Shown here: piece by piece, positions 42,908-51,674 of the stretch
Numbering within the stretch: position 1 is the stretch's first letter
How the letters are laid out: every line of letters starts with the position of its first letter
Origin: Catenulispora pinisilvae
Lineage (GTDB): Bacteria; Actinomycetota; Actinomycetes; Streptomycetales; Catenulisporaceae
Assembly: GCF_015356865.1 (NCBI RefSeq)
Contig: NZ_JAAFZA010000010.1
Coordinates: 33,580 to 97,579, forward strand
DNA length: 64,000 nt
Reading direction: 5' to 3'
The notes under the pieces: model-generated
What the model was told of the DNA's origin: nothing
Database searches by the model: none
Seen by the model: only the letters and a program-made list of their open reading frames with translations
Program-made: the position numbers and the translations under genes

Positions 42908-44332
42908 ATGAGGCTGTCAACCACCGACTCGGCAGGATTGCCGACTGCGGACTGGGTCGACGAATTCCTGCTGAAAGGCCCCGCGCAGCAGATCTGCCTG
43001 CGACTGTCCGAACCCATCGACCGGGCGACACTGCGGCGGCTGGTGATCGAGCGGCAGTCCCGGCTTGTCGACGCCGGCCTGCGTGCCGGTGGCGCCGCGG
43101 CGCTGCGGCTCCCGCCGTCGGTTGGCTATCTGGTCGATCTGCTCGCCGTGTGGCGAACCGGTGCCCAGGCCGTGCTCCTCGATCACCGCCTGACCGACTA
43201 CGAAGTCGATCAGGCATTGCGACGCCTGGTTCCGCAGGTGCTGGTACGCGCGCGGCGTACCGGCGGCGCGGCGTTGCAGGTCTTCTTCGATGTCGAGGAG
43301 GAGATCGTCCGGCTCGGCGCCGATCCGGCCGGCTCACAGCACGCTGTGATCCAGCTCAGCTCGGGTTCGACCGGCCCGGCGAAAGTGATCGGTCGCGGCG
43401 CTGCCGACCTGGTGGCCGAAGTGCGGCGCTATACCGGTATCGACGGGGTTCCGGTGCCCGGCGAGCGAGTCATCCTGCTGCCCTCGGTGGTCCACGTCCT
43501 GGGCCTGGTCGGCGGTCTGCTGTTCGGGTTGCACACCGGGGTGGAGTTGCAGCCGCCGAGCCGGCTCAGCGGTGAGGCCATCCTCCATGCTGTGTCGGCG
43601 CACGATACGCCGGCGACAGTGCTGGGAGTGCCCTTCCACGTCGGGTTGCTGACCTCGACTGACCAGACACGGCGGCTCGGGCAGCTCCGGCGGATGACGA
43701 TCGGCGGCGAACCTGTTCCCGCGGTGACCGCCGGCGCCTTCGAGGACCGGTTCGGCGTCCCGCTGGGCAACATGTACGGCATGACCGAGACCGGTGTCAT
43801 CGCCACCGATCTGCACGGCCGGCACCGGCCGGGCGTCATGCCCGCTCCCGGCATGCAGATTCGCGAAGTCGCGGGCGAGCTGTGGGTGAGTCGCCCCTCG
43901 TCTCCTTACGTCGGCGATTCGGAGAATCCCCGGTGGTCCGCCGGCTGGCTGCGGACCCGGGATGCCGGGCTCGTCGACCCGGACTCGGGGCTGGTGACGG
44001 TCCGCGGCCGGCTGGACTCGCAGGTTTCGGTCGGGGGCCTGAAGATCGACCTGACCGAGGTCGAGTGGGCGATCACGGCTCTGCCCGGGGTGGCGGCGGT
44101 GGTGGTGGTCCACGACGGGGAGATCACTGCGTATGTTCAGCCGGTCGGCGACATGACGGTCGATGCTTTCAACCAGGCGCTGGGGGAGCGGCTGGCCCGT
44201 TACAAGATGCCGCGAAAAGTGCGCATCCTCGACCAGCTGCCGCGGACGACCACGGGCAAGGTGGTGCGCGACCCGTCGGTGCTGCGCCAGGCGGCCGGTG
44301 CCGCGTTGCCCGGTCGATCACCGAGACGTTGA
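42908..44332 (+). CDS. Acyl-adenylating enzyme (AMP-dependent ligase)
   Basis: 474 aa. Motifs: QLSSGSTGPAKVIGRG (A3), NMYGMTETGVIATD (A5), RTRDAGLVDPDSG (A7), RGRLDSQVSVGGLKIDLTEVE (A8), catalytic Lys in LPRTTTGKVVRD (A10). It is shorter than typical CoA ligases and directly precedes an ACP gene, so it probably loads an aryl or acyl acid onto that ACP. Candidate substrates are 4-hydroxymandelate-derived acids made by the downstream genes; this is inference. Confidence 0.9.
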   Translation: MRLSTTDSAGLPTADWVDEFLLKGPAQQICLRLSEPIDRATLRRLVIERQSRLVDAGLRAGGAAALRLPPSVGYLVDLLAVWRTGAQAVLLDHRLTDYEVDQALRRLVPQVLVRARRTGGAALQVFFDVEEEIVRLGADPAGSQHAVIQLSSGSTGPAKVIGRGAADLVAEVRRYTGIDGVPVPGERVILLPSVVHVLGLVGGLLFGLHTGVELQPPSRLSGEAILHAVSAHDTPATVLGVPFHVGLLTSTDQTRRLGQLRRMTIGGEPVPAVTAGAFEDRFGVPLGNMYGMTETGVIATDLHGRHRPGVMPAPGMQIREVAGELWVSRPSSPYVGDSENPRWSAGWLRTRDAGLVDPDSGLVTVRGRLDSQVSVGGLKIDLTEVEWAITALPGVAAVVVVHDGEITAYVQPVGDMTVDAFNQALGERLARYKMPRKVRILDQLPRTTTGKVVRDPSVLRQAAGAALPGRSPRR

Positions 44333-44378
44333 AGAACATTGACCCGGAGAAGAAGCCCGATCTCACCTTGGAGTAGCA

Positions 44379-44660
44379 ATGAGCGAGGATATACGCACTG
44401 AGAAGCCGGTTCTGGCCCGAGCGGAAGTGATCGATATGCTCGCCGGCCTGACCGGGGGGCGGGATGACGAGGAGCGCTCCGAGCTCGTCGACTCCATGGA
44501 GATCGCCTGGCTGGCGCACAGTGTCGAGCAACGCTACGGACTGCCCGTCGATCTGACCGTCGAGCAACTCGCCGGTATCCGTACTGTGGCCGATGCCGCG
44601 GACGTTCTCGGCAAGGCCTTGGCCGCTGCCAGGCCGGCTGACGAAGGCGAAGGCCGTTAG
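44379..44660 (+). CDS. Acyl carrier protein
   Basis: 93 aa. Phosphopantetheine site LVDSMEIAWL with Ser39 (DSM instead of DSL), acidic helix II, length typical of an ACP. 46 nt after the adenylating enzyme. A very strong terminator follows. Confidence 0.88.
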   Translation: MSEDIRTEKPVLARAEVIDMLAGLTGGRDDEERSELVDSMEIAWLAHSVEQRYGLPVDLTVEQLAGIRTVADAADVLGKALAAARPADEGEGR

Positions 44661-44687
44661 AACACCGAATAACACCGAACGACGCCG

Positions 44688-44735
44688 AATGACGAAGGTG
44701 CCCCGGTCCCGCAGGACCGGGGCACCTTCGTCATT
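44688..44735 (+). terminator. Strong bidirectional terminator, 22-bp perfect stem
   Basis: Arms 44688-44709 and 44714-44735 are perfectly complementary with a 4-nt loop, followed by ATTTCGTCATTT-like sequence. It ends the ACP transcript and, from the other side, the antiporter remnant, overlapping its last bases region. Confidence 0.9.
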
Positions 44736-44738
44736 TCG

Positions 44739-45462
44739 TCATTTCGCAGCGTCGGCCATACGTTCGTCGATCAGGACCTCCGGCATGGCGGCCTCGCTCT
44801 CCATCCTCGCCACGGCGGATTTCAGCAAGGGCGGGGTCATCACGGAGGTGGAAATGGCGACCAACACGATGATGGTGTACGTGCTGACCGTCAGAATATG
44901 CTGCTGAAGCCCGACAGATGCGATGACCACCTCTACGACGCCTCGCGAGTTGAGACCGGTCCCCAGGGCCACGCCCTCCCAGTGACTCAGACGACTGAGC
45001 CGCGCACCGATGTAGGCCCCGCTGAACTTGCCGACGATCGCGACGGCCAGCACAGCGAGGGCGAAGAGCAGGACCGCCGGATCCTTCAGGGCGCTGAGTT
45101 GAACGCGCAGGCCGGCGTCGGCCAGGAACACCGGCGCCAGCACCGACATCGCCATCTCGCTCAGCGGTTCCAGCCGGGCTGACGCCGACCGGCCGGAAGA
45201 CCCCACCAGGACGCCGACTGCGAAAGCGCCGAAAACTCCTTCCATGTTGGGAGACCGCGTCGAGGAGCTGGGTCTGCTGCGGCACCTGCGGGAAGACCCG
45301 CACGCTCACCCACGGTGCGAGGTTGCCGAGCACCGACGGTCCAAGCAGCACGCCGGCGAGTAGTTCACCGACGATCGGCGGCAGCCCCAGCCGGACTGCG
45401 AGCCGTCCCAGCAGAACCGCGGCCACGAGCAGCGTGGCGAGCGCGAACAGGAAGATCTGCAT
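44739..45462 (-). pseudogene. Decayed cation/proton antiporter (CPA2), frameshifted and internally deleted
   Basis: An ATG at 45462 begins MQIFLFALATLLVAAVLLGR and continues through PPIVGELLAGVLLGPSVLGN, the first membrane segments of a KefB/NapA-type antiporter. After about 70 codons the frame is lost near 45250. In another frame, from 45245 to 44739, the C-terminal half appears (APVFLADAGLRVQLSALKD, GTGLNSRGVVEVVIASVG). Together about 240 aa remain of the usual ~400, so a middle piece of roughly 150 aa is gone. It is last in the halogenase operon, where self-resistance or pH-homeostasis antiporters occur in related loci. Not expected to be functional. Confidence 0.75.
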
Positions 45463-45529
45463 GCTCTCCCCGCCAAGTGGGGGTGGCAGACCGGCTCCCG
45501 CCGAAAGAGTGTCAGGGTGCGAAAGAGCG

Positions 45530-46993
45530 TCAGGGCGCGACGGAACCATGGCCCGCCTCGGAGCCCCCGCCGGCGGCCACCGTTTCCGGAACGAAGCCCG
45601 ACGCCTCTTCCGGGCTGAATCGTTCGAGGCGCTTGCCGAACGCGACCTCCCACGGCAGCTGACAGGACGGACCCTGGAATTCCGGCCGCTCGACGACGTG
45701 CTCGCGGAATCTTTCGAACCCTCTGCGGTCCTCAAGCAGGGCGAAGAACCTGTTGTACTTGTCCTGGTTCTCGAAGAAGTCCCCGGCAAGCATGTAGTGG
45801 CCGACCGCCATAGCGCTCTCGTGCGCCTTGTGCACCTGCTTCTCCGCGCCGATGGCGGCCCAGGTCACCGCATGCGGATCGTAGAACAGCCGGATCATTC
45901 GGTGGACCAGGTGGTAGGCGCCGTCGACCGCCTCATAGGCCTTCGTCATCGCGGAGTCTTCGCCGTCGCGAGCCGGATCCTGGAGATGCTGATGCACGGC
46001 GTCCCCAACGAGGTACGCGGTCTTCATCGACAGGAACACTCCGCTGGAGAAGATCGGATCGATGAAGCCCCGGGCGTCACCGATCATCGCGTAGTTCGGA
46101 CCGTGATGGTTGCGCACCTCGTAGGAGTAGTCGCCGTCGACCATGGTGGGCAGCGCCTGCGTAGTGTCTTCCAGTAGACCCGTGACGAACGGCGAAGCCC
46201 TCAGCTCGTCATGGAGCATCGCCGTCTTCCAGTCGTCATGGCCCTGCTCCAGCAGTTCGGCCCGCCGCCGGCGCAGGTACGAGTTCTGCATGACCACTCC
46301 GGCGGTGATCCGGTCGGGCCCCAGCGGGAAAATCCAGATCCAGCCCTTCTTCTCCTCGCCGATGTAGACGATCAGCGACGCGCCCTCTTCCAGCCCGCCG
46401 GCCATCCGTACGCCGGTGAAGTGCGACCAGACGGCTGTGCGATCCAGTTCGGGCCGCGGTTTGCGCCAGCCGAACTTGGTGCCGACGAAGGCGTCCCGCC
46501 CGCTCGCGTCCACCAGGAACCGGGCTCGGTGTTCGGCCTCGGTGCCGTCGCCGTCCCGGGTGCGGACGGTGACGTGGTCAGGTTGGTCCAGGCCGACGCC
46601 GGTGACCCGGTGTCGTTCCCGTACCTCCACCCCGAGACGGCGCGCGTTGTTCAGGAGGATCGTGTCCAGGCTCGCCCGGTCCACGTGGAAGGACAGGAAC
46701 GACTCGTCCTTGATGACGTGGCTGAAACACCAGTTGGTGAATACGGCACCCTCCCGGTCGACGAACCGGACGCCGGGTTTGCGGACGAACGTCCTTGCCA
46801 GTTCGTCCCGGACGCCCAAGTCGTCGAAGAGCGGATAGCAGAAGGGAAGCATGGACTCGCCGACGTGATCGCGTGGGAACTCCTCCTTCTCAAGGAGGAG
46901 GACGCTGTGGCCGGCGCGGGTGAGTACGCTGCCCACCGTTGATCCGGCCGGACCTCCGCCGACGACTATCACGTCGTACTCGTCTGCCGCCAT
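45530..46993 (-). CDS. FAD-dependent halogenase
   Basis: 487 aa. FAD motif VVGGGPAGSTVGSVL near the start, DHVGESMLPFCYPL, and the halogenase motif region EKKGWIWIFPLGPDR (WxWxxP, the expected Ile is Phe). Later GDARGFIDPIFSSGVFLSM is typical. It resembles PltA/CndH-type halogenases, which chlorinate aryl groups tethered to carrier proteins. It would act on the phenol or aryl unit in region C. Needs a separate flavin reductase, not seen here. Probably cotranscribed after the two dehydratase genes. Confidence 0.87.
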   Translation of the reverse strand: MAADEYDVIVVGGGPAGSTVGSVLTRAGHSVLLLEKEEFPRDHVGESMLPFCYPLFDDLGVRDELARTFVRKPGVRFVDREGAVFTNWCFSHVIKDESFLSFHVDRASLDTILLNNARRLGVEVRERHRVTGVGLDQPDHVTVRTRDGDGTEAEHRARFLVDASGRDAFVGTKFGWRKPRPELDRTAVWSHFTGVRMAGGLEEGASLIVYIGEEKKGWIWIFPLGPDRITAGVVMQNSYLRRRRAELLEQGHDDWKTAMLHDELRASPFVTGLLEDTTQALPTMVDGDYSYEVRNHHGPNYAMIGDARGFIDPIFSSGVFLSMKTAYLVGDAVHQHLQDPARDGEDSAMTKAYEAVDGAYHLVHRMIRLFYDPHAVTWAAIGAEKQVHKAHESAMAVGHYMLAGDFFENQDKYNRFFALLEDRRGFERFREHVVERPEFQGPSCQLPWEVAFGKRLERFSPEEASGFVPETVAAGGGSEAGHGSVAP

Positions 46994-47042
46994 GAGCTGA
47001 CTCCTTCTCAGATGTCGAAAGACAGCGATCGGTATGCCGGGA

Positions 47043-47447
47043 TCACGCGTCGCGGGTCACGGCGCCGGACCCCCGGCCCAGGACTCGTTGCCCGGCGGAA
47101 GTCGCGGAGATCTCGATCCGGGTGTGGCCTTCGGCAGTCGGGTTCTGTACGACCCCTGACACGACCACTTCGGCGCCGGTCTCGTCATCGGGCACCGCGA
47201 CGGGTTTGCTGAAACGAACCTCGTACTCGACCAGCCCGGCGGGATCGCCGGTCCACTCCACCAGTGCCTGCGCGGCCAACGCCATCGTGAACATGCCGTG
47301 CGCGATGACTCCTGGCAGGTCGTTCTCCGCGGCCGTCCGGTCGTTCCAATGGATCGGGTTGAAGTCACCGGACGCTCCCGCGTACCTGACCAGATCGGCA
47401 CGGGTGATCCGGAAGCTGCGCTCTGGCAGTTCGGTGTCCTTGTCCAT
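47043..47447 (-). CDS. MaoC-like hot-dog dehydratase (HadB-like)
   Basis: 134 aa from the ATG at 47447, two nt before the stop of the partner gene ends. The hydratase-2 motif GDFNPIHWNDRTAAENDLPG gives the catalytic Asp/His, and VIAHGMFTMALAAQAL the oxyanion helix. These enzymes dehydrate (R)-3-hydroxyacyl-ACP or -CoA. Paired with the next gene as a HadA/HadB-type heterodimer. Confidence 0.9.
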   Translation of the reverse strand: MDKDTELPERSFRITRADLVRYAGASGDFNPIHWNDRTAAENDLPGVIAHGMFTMALAAQALVEWTGDPAGLVEYEVRFSKPVAVPDDETGAEVVVSGVVQNPTAEGHTRIEISATSAGQRVLGRGSGAVTRDA

Positions 47448-47449
47448 GG

Positions 47450-47896
47450 TCACTTCTCCCCGCGGACGACCAGGCGCGACCAGACCGTCACGACCGGCTC
47501 GTCCTGAGTCGTGCGGACGTCGGTACGGATGAGCAGGAACTCGTGGCCGCCCCTGGCGGTGAGCTCCTCGATGCCGGCCTCGCACACGAGAGTGTCTCCG
47601 GCGTACACCGGGCGGAAGTAGCGGAACTTCTGCTCGCCGTGGACCACCCGCCCCTCGTCGATACCGAGCTCGGGATCGTCCAGGACCAGGCGGTTCGCAC
47701 GCATACTCAGCACGATCGGGAACGTCGGCGGGGCGACGATGTCCGGATGGCCCGACGCGCGGGCCGCGCTCTGATCGCGGTAGGCGGGGTGACCGGCACC
47801 GATGGCGTCCGCGAATTCGCGGATCTTTTCGCGCCCGACCTCATATGGCTCTGTCGGCGGATAGCTGCGACCGGTTAATGACGGGTTCAGAGGCAT
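47450..47896 (-). CDS. FAS1-type dehydratase partner (HadA-like hot-dog protein)
   Basis: 148 aa. YEVGREKIREFADAIGAGHPAYRD, APPTFPIVLSM and HGEQKFRYFRPVYAGDTL are the hallmarks of HadA/HadC-like non-catalytic hot-dog subunits. Only 2 nt before the MaoC gene. The pair supports iterative or chain-type beta-carbon processing in region C, with the ketosynthase at 53.9 kb. Confidence 0.9.
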   Translation of the reverse strand: MPLNPSLTGRSYPPTEPYEVGREKIREFADAIGAGHPAYRDQSAARASGHPDIVAPPTFPIVLSMRANRLVLDDPELGIDEGRVVHGEQKFRYFRPVYAGDTLVCEAGIEELTARGGHEFLLIRTDVRTTQDEPVVTVWSRLVVRGEK

Positions 47897-48241
47897 GACT
47901 AATTACCTACCGGGAGTGTGGATCGGAGAGAGCAGGAAATGGCGCGACAGAAGGTCGGCTGTCTTAGCTTCAGCAGACTACAGCGCGGCGGGAAAGCCAT
48001 GACGGCCGTCGCTATATCTATCGCGATAACCGCGACGCCTCGGAGACTCGGCGGCGCTCGTCGTCTCGTCGCCGTCCCGGACAGTGGTGCGGTGCTTGGT
48101 GGTCTCCAGCTGTAAGCATCCGTACACGGCCCGCTAGGATCGGATATCCATTGAGAAGAACGAGGCCTACATCGATACGCGTTGGCTATCCATGCCGTCC
48201 GAGGACGTTCTCCGGGATAGGTGCTCGCATACGGTCGATCA
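47897..48241. other. Divergent intergenic region of region C
   Basis: 345 bp between the dehydratase genes and the second LysR gene. It contains a 10-bp palindrome TATCGCGATA (48019-48028), GGATATCC, and ATACG-CGTTG-GCTAT (48175-48189), a near copy of the ATAGC-N5-GCTAT box. No gene seen. Confidence 0.5.
48175..48189. promoter_or_regulatory. Near copy of the ATAGC-N5-GCTAT box
   Basis: ATACGCGTTGGCTAT: the right arm is identical and the spacing is kept, the left arm differs at two positions. It is 53 nt upstream of the second LysR gene, a position suited to autoregulation. Confidence 0.35.
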
Positions 48242-49150
48242 ATGGACGTGCATCTCCGAGATCTGCGCTATTTCGTCACCGTCGCCGAGGAACAGAGTTT
48301 CACCCGTGCCGCCGAGCGGCTCTACATGTCGCAGCCGGCCCTGAGCAAGCAGATCCGCCAACTAGAGTTGACTATGCAGGTCACCTTGTTACACCGGGAC
48401 TCTCAGGGAACCGCGTTGACTGCCGCCGGCTCCATGCTGCTGCCCGCGGCCCGGCAGGTACTCGAAAGGTGGGACAACGCCTCTCCCGAGGTACTCGCTG
48501 CCGGCGCGAGCGAACGTCGAGTGCTCCGCGTCGGCTTGCAGAGCAGCGTCGGACGCGGGCTCTACCCGGCGCTGCTCGACCGTTTCTCGCGACTGCAACC
48601 GGACTGGCGCATCGAGCTGAGGGTGCGTGGCTGGACCGAACCGTGTGCCGGCCTGGCGAAAAGAGACGTCGATGTCGCGCTGGTCTGGTTGCCGGTTCCG
48701 GCGGGCGTCAGGACCCGGATCCTGTTGAGTGAGCCACGCTGGGTGGCCCTGCCCAGTGGACACCACCTGGCCGATGAGGCCGCGGTGGACTTCGCGGCGC
48801 TGCTCGACGAACCGTTCATCGCGTTGCCGCGATCGGCGGGCCAGGCCCGGGAGTTCTGGCTGGCCGGCTGCGAGCGGGCCGGCAAGCCGCCGCACATCGC
48901 GTTGGAGGCCGCGAATACCGATGAGTCGTTCGAGGCCATCGCGGCCGGGTTGGGAGTGCGCCTGCTGGCGGCGGGCGACGCGGCGATATACGCCAGGCCC
49001 GGGATCGCTTTCAGCGCCGTGCGCGATCTGCCCGAATGCCAGCTGGCCGTGGCCTGGCGGCAGGACGACCGGCGTCCGGAAGTCCGCAACTTCGCGATGG
49101 CGTGCGCCCAGGCCGCCGCCGCGATCGTCGCGCTGTCCACGGGCGGTTAG
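48242..49150 (+). CDS. LysR-family transcriptional regulator (region C, second)
   Basis: 302 aa from ATG 48242; an in-frame start seven codons earlier is possible. HTH: QSFTRAAERLYMSQPALSKQIRQLE. Effector domain with LRVGLQSSVGRGLYPALLDRF and DVALVWLPV. It diverges from the dehydratase/halogenase operon and converges with the aminotransferase operon (4-bp overlap with its end), so it sits in the middle of region C. Confidence 0.92.
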   Translation: MDVHLRDLRYFVTVAEEQSFTRAAERLYMSQPALSKQIRQLELTMQVTLLHRDSQGTALTAAGSMLLPAARQVLERWDNASPEVLAAGASERRVLRVGLQSSVGRGLYPALLDRFSRLQPDWRIELRVRGWTEPCAGLAKRDVDVALVWLPVPAGVRTRILLSEPRWVALPSGHHLADEAAVDFAALLDEPFIALPRSAGQAREFWLAGCERAGKPPHIALEAANTDESFEAIAAGLGVRLLAAGDAAIYARPGIAFSAVRDLPECQLAVAWRQDDRRPEVRNFAMACAQAAAAIVALSTGG

Positions 49151-50706
49151 GCCGGCAGTCCCTTCTCCTCCAGTTTCGCGACGATGTCCGGTAGCCCCAG
49201 CATCTCGGCGAGCTCGTCGTCGGTGATCTCGACGCCGAGCGCGTCGGCGAGGGCGTCGACCAGTTCCAGCAGCGTGAGGGAGTCCAGTGCCAGATCGTCG
49301 AAGGTCGCCGCCGGGGTGACCGTCTCGGGCGCGATGTTGAACCGTACCGACAGAACGTCGACCACTGCGTCGTACGTCTTGCTCACTTCGTCTCCTCGGT
49401 TGCGTGTGTCAGGGTTGGAAATCCGCTCGGTGATGAAAGCGGCCAGCCGCCGGACGCCCTCGACGATCTTCGCCGGCTCCAGATAGCTACAGGACAATCG
49501 GAGCTGGTACTCGCCGCCGCCGTCCGGATAGAACTGGTTCATCGGGGTCCAGATCACCTTGTTGTGCTGTGCACAGCGATCGAGCGCGGCTTCGTCGGCC
49601 GGGAAGGGAACGGTCAGCGCGACGAAGAATCCGCCGTCCGGCCGGTTCCAGCTGACGCCGAGCTCGGTGGCGCGCTCCGGCGGGAACTGTCGGGCCAGCT
49701 CGCTGAGAAGGACCGTGAGGTTGTCGCGATAGAAGCTGATCGCGGCGCGGTTGGCCTCCCGCAGGCGGCAGTCGGCGGCCAGCAGCATGCCGCCGATGAC
49801 CGCCTGGCTCAGCGCCGGGGTGTTGACCGTCACCATGCTCTTGATCTTGGCCAGCTCGCCGGCCAGCGGCCTCCGGGTTCCGTCGGTGTCCGTCACCAGC
49901 TGGTCGGCGACGACGTACCCCACTCGGGCACCGGGAAAGCAGGTCTTGGCGAACGATCCCAGATACAGCACGCGCCGGTCCTGATCCAGGGACTTGAGCG
50001 TCGCACGTGGCTCGCCGTCGAGGGCGAACAAACCATATGGATTGTCCTCCAGGATGTAGAGATCCTGTTCCTCGGCGACTCGGAGCAGTTGAGCGCGATC
50101 GGCGGCCGGCATGCTCCGGCCGGAGGGGTTGGCGAAATCCGGCACCACATAGCAAGCCCGCGCACGCTTACCCTGCGCGCGCAGCAGCACTGCCGCCTCT
50201 CGCACCGCTTCAGGCCGAAGCCCGTCCTCCGTCTCGGGTACCGACAGCACCTCGATGTCGAGCAGCCGCGCCGCGCCCGTGATCCCGACATAGCTGGGTG
50301 CGCCGACCAGCAGTACGTCCGTCTGTGCGGCGAACAGGGCCCGCAGCACGAGCAGCATCGCTTCCTGGGCGCCGACCGTGAGAACGATCGACTCAGCCGA
50401 GGCGTGGATCTTCTCGTCATTGAGAATGGTCCGCGATACCAGGGCATTGATATGGCCGCTGGTGCGTCCGTACTGGAACAGGTTGGTTCGTATCTGCTGT
50501 GCGTCGTAGCCGAGTTCCTCGCGCAGATACTCGACATAGACGTCGAGGTAGCGAGCGATCTCGGATACCTCGGACCACCCCTCGTACGGTCTGCCGGGTG
50601 CGAACGAGATCGACTCCGGATAGCGCAACGTGACTTCGTTGAGCAGGTTCATCGCGTCCAGTACGGGGTCGCGCAGCGATGCGTGCAGCTCACCGGTGGC
50701 CAACAC
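49147..50706 (-). CDS. PLP aminotransferase fused to a C-terminal acyl carrier protein
   Basis: 519 aa from the GTG at 50706 (GGAGG nine nt upstream), overlapping the esterase stop by 17 nt. Residues 1-430 are a fold-type I aminotransferase: SIVLTVGAQEAMLLVLRALF, VVPDFANPSG, YILEDNPYG and the Schiff-base lysine in LGSFAKTCFPGARVGY. Residues 441-519 are an ACP with site FDDLALDSLTLLEL (Ser476). Upstream of Val441 lies GAGGAG-N5-GTG, so a free ACP (49147-49386, 79 aa) could also be translated. An aminotransferase with a built-in carrier would aminate a tethered keto intermediate or pass its product on. HpgT-like function with the downstream hydroxymandelate enzyme is possible. Confidence 0.85.
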   Translation of the reverse strand: MLATGELHASLRDPVLDAMNLLNEVTLRYPESISFAPGRPYEGWSEVSEIARYLDVYVEYLREELGYDAQQIRTNLFQYGRTSGHINALVSRTILNDEKIHASAESIVLTVGAQEAMLLVLRALFAAQTDVLLVGAPSYVGITGAARLLDIEVLSVPETEDGLRPEAVREAAVLLRAQGKRARACYVVPDFANPSGRSMPAADRAQLLRVAEEQDLYILEDNPYGLFALDGEPRATLKSLDQDRRVLYLGSFAKTCFPGARVGYVVADQLVTDTDGTRRPLAGELAKIKSMVTVNTPALSQAVIGGMLLAADCRLREANRAAISFYRDNLTVLLSELARQFPPERATELGVSWNRPDGGFFVALTVPFPADEAALDRCAQHNKVIWTPMNQFYPDGGGEYQLRLSCSYLEPAKIVEGVRRLAAFITERISNPDTRNRGDEVSKTYDAVVDVLSVRFNIAPETVTPAATFDDLALDSLTLLELVDALADALGVEITDDELAEMLGLPDIVAKLEEKGLPA

Positions 50707-51667
50707 GACCAAGCACCTCCGATTCGCTCCAACGCGCGCGAAGCCATGCCGCCGCCTGCTCCTGTGCGTCGCGGGCCGCGTCGACCGCGCCGGACATCGC
50801 GAAGAACCCGTGCACCATCCCCTGGTAGCGGGTCGACTCCACGCGGACCCCCGCCTGGGACAGAACCCGTGCGTACTGCTCACCCTCGTCGCGGATCGGG
50901 TCGTGCTCCGCCGTCAGCACCAAGGCCGGCGGCAGCGCGCGATGGTCGGCGGCGCGCAGCGGAGAGGCCAGCGGGTCGGCACCGTCCTCGGGGCGGCGCA
51001 GATAGTGCTGCCAGTACCAGCGCACAGAGGTCTGATTGAAGAAGTAGGGGTCTGTGTTCTCGCGCATGGACGGGGTGTCGGCGCCGAAGTCGGTATTGGG
51101 ATACACCAGCAGCTGGCCGATCAAGGACGGCCCACCCGCGTCGCGGGCCCGCAGCGAGACGGCGGCCGCCAGGTTGCCGCCCGCGCTGTCGCCGCCGACG
51201 ACGAGCCGGGTCGGATCGGCGTCGATGTCCGCGAAGTGTCGGGCCACCCAGCCGGCGGCGGCGTGACAGTCCTCGACCGCGGCCGGGAACTTGTGCTCGG
51301 GGGCCAGCCGGTAGCCGACGCAGATCGTCAGACAGCCCGCGGCGTTGGTGAGGCGCCGGCAGATCGCGTCGGCGGTGTCGACGGATCCCAGTGTCCAGCC
51401 CCCGCCGAAGAAGTACAGCAACGTCGGCAGTGGGCCGGGGCCTCCCGGGTAGTAGAGACGGATCGTCAGGTCGCCGCCGGGGCCGGGAATCGTCCGCTCG
51501 CCGATGTGCGCCACCGGTTCCGGCGGGGCGGCCAATCGACGTTGCGACGCCAGGTCGGCGGTCCGGGCCTGACTGACCGTCATCTCGTATAAGGCTGGCG
51601 TACGCTCCTGCATGCGCTGGGCGCGCAAGGCACGTACCTGTGGGTCGAGACCCGTCTCAGTGGACAT
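50690..51667 (-). CDS. HSL-type alpha/beta-hydrolase (esterase)
   Basis: 325 aa from ATG 51667. Oxyanion motif FFGGGWTLGS (HGGG with Phe for His), nucleophile VVGGDSAGGNLAAAV, acid in LTAEHDPIRDEGEQY and His in YQGMVHGFFAM. Hydrolyses or transfers acyl esters; in region C it may release the product. 7 nt after the PhyH gene. Confidence 0.9.
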   Translation of the reverse strand: MSTETGLDPQVRALRAQRMQERTPALYEMTVSQARTADLASQRRLAAPPEPVAHIGERTIPGPGGDLTIRLYYPGGPGPLPTLLYFFGGGWTLGSVDTADAICRRLTNAAGCLTICVGYRLAPEHKFPAAVEDCHAAAGWVARHFADIDADPTRLVVGGDSAGGNLAAAVSLRARDAGGPSLIGQLLVYPNTDFGADTPSMRENTDPYFFNQTSVRWYWQHYLRRPEDGADPLASPLRAADHRALPPALVLTAEHDPIRDEGEQYARVLSQAGVRVESTRYQGMVHGFFAMSGAVDAARDAQEQAAAWLRARWSESEVLGRVGHR

Positions 51668-51674
51668 CTTCGTA

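Noticed and set aside
42908..44332. Complete NRPS module
   Set aside because: No condensation or epimerisation domain is attached; it is a stand-alone adenylating enzyme with a discrete ACP.
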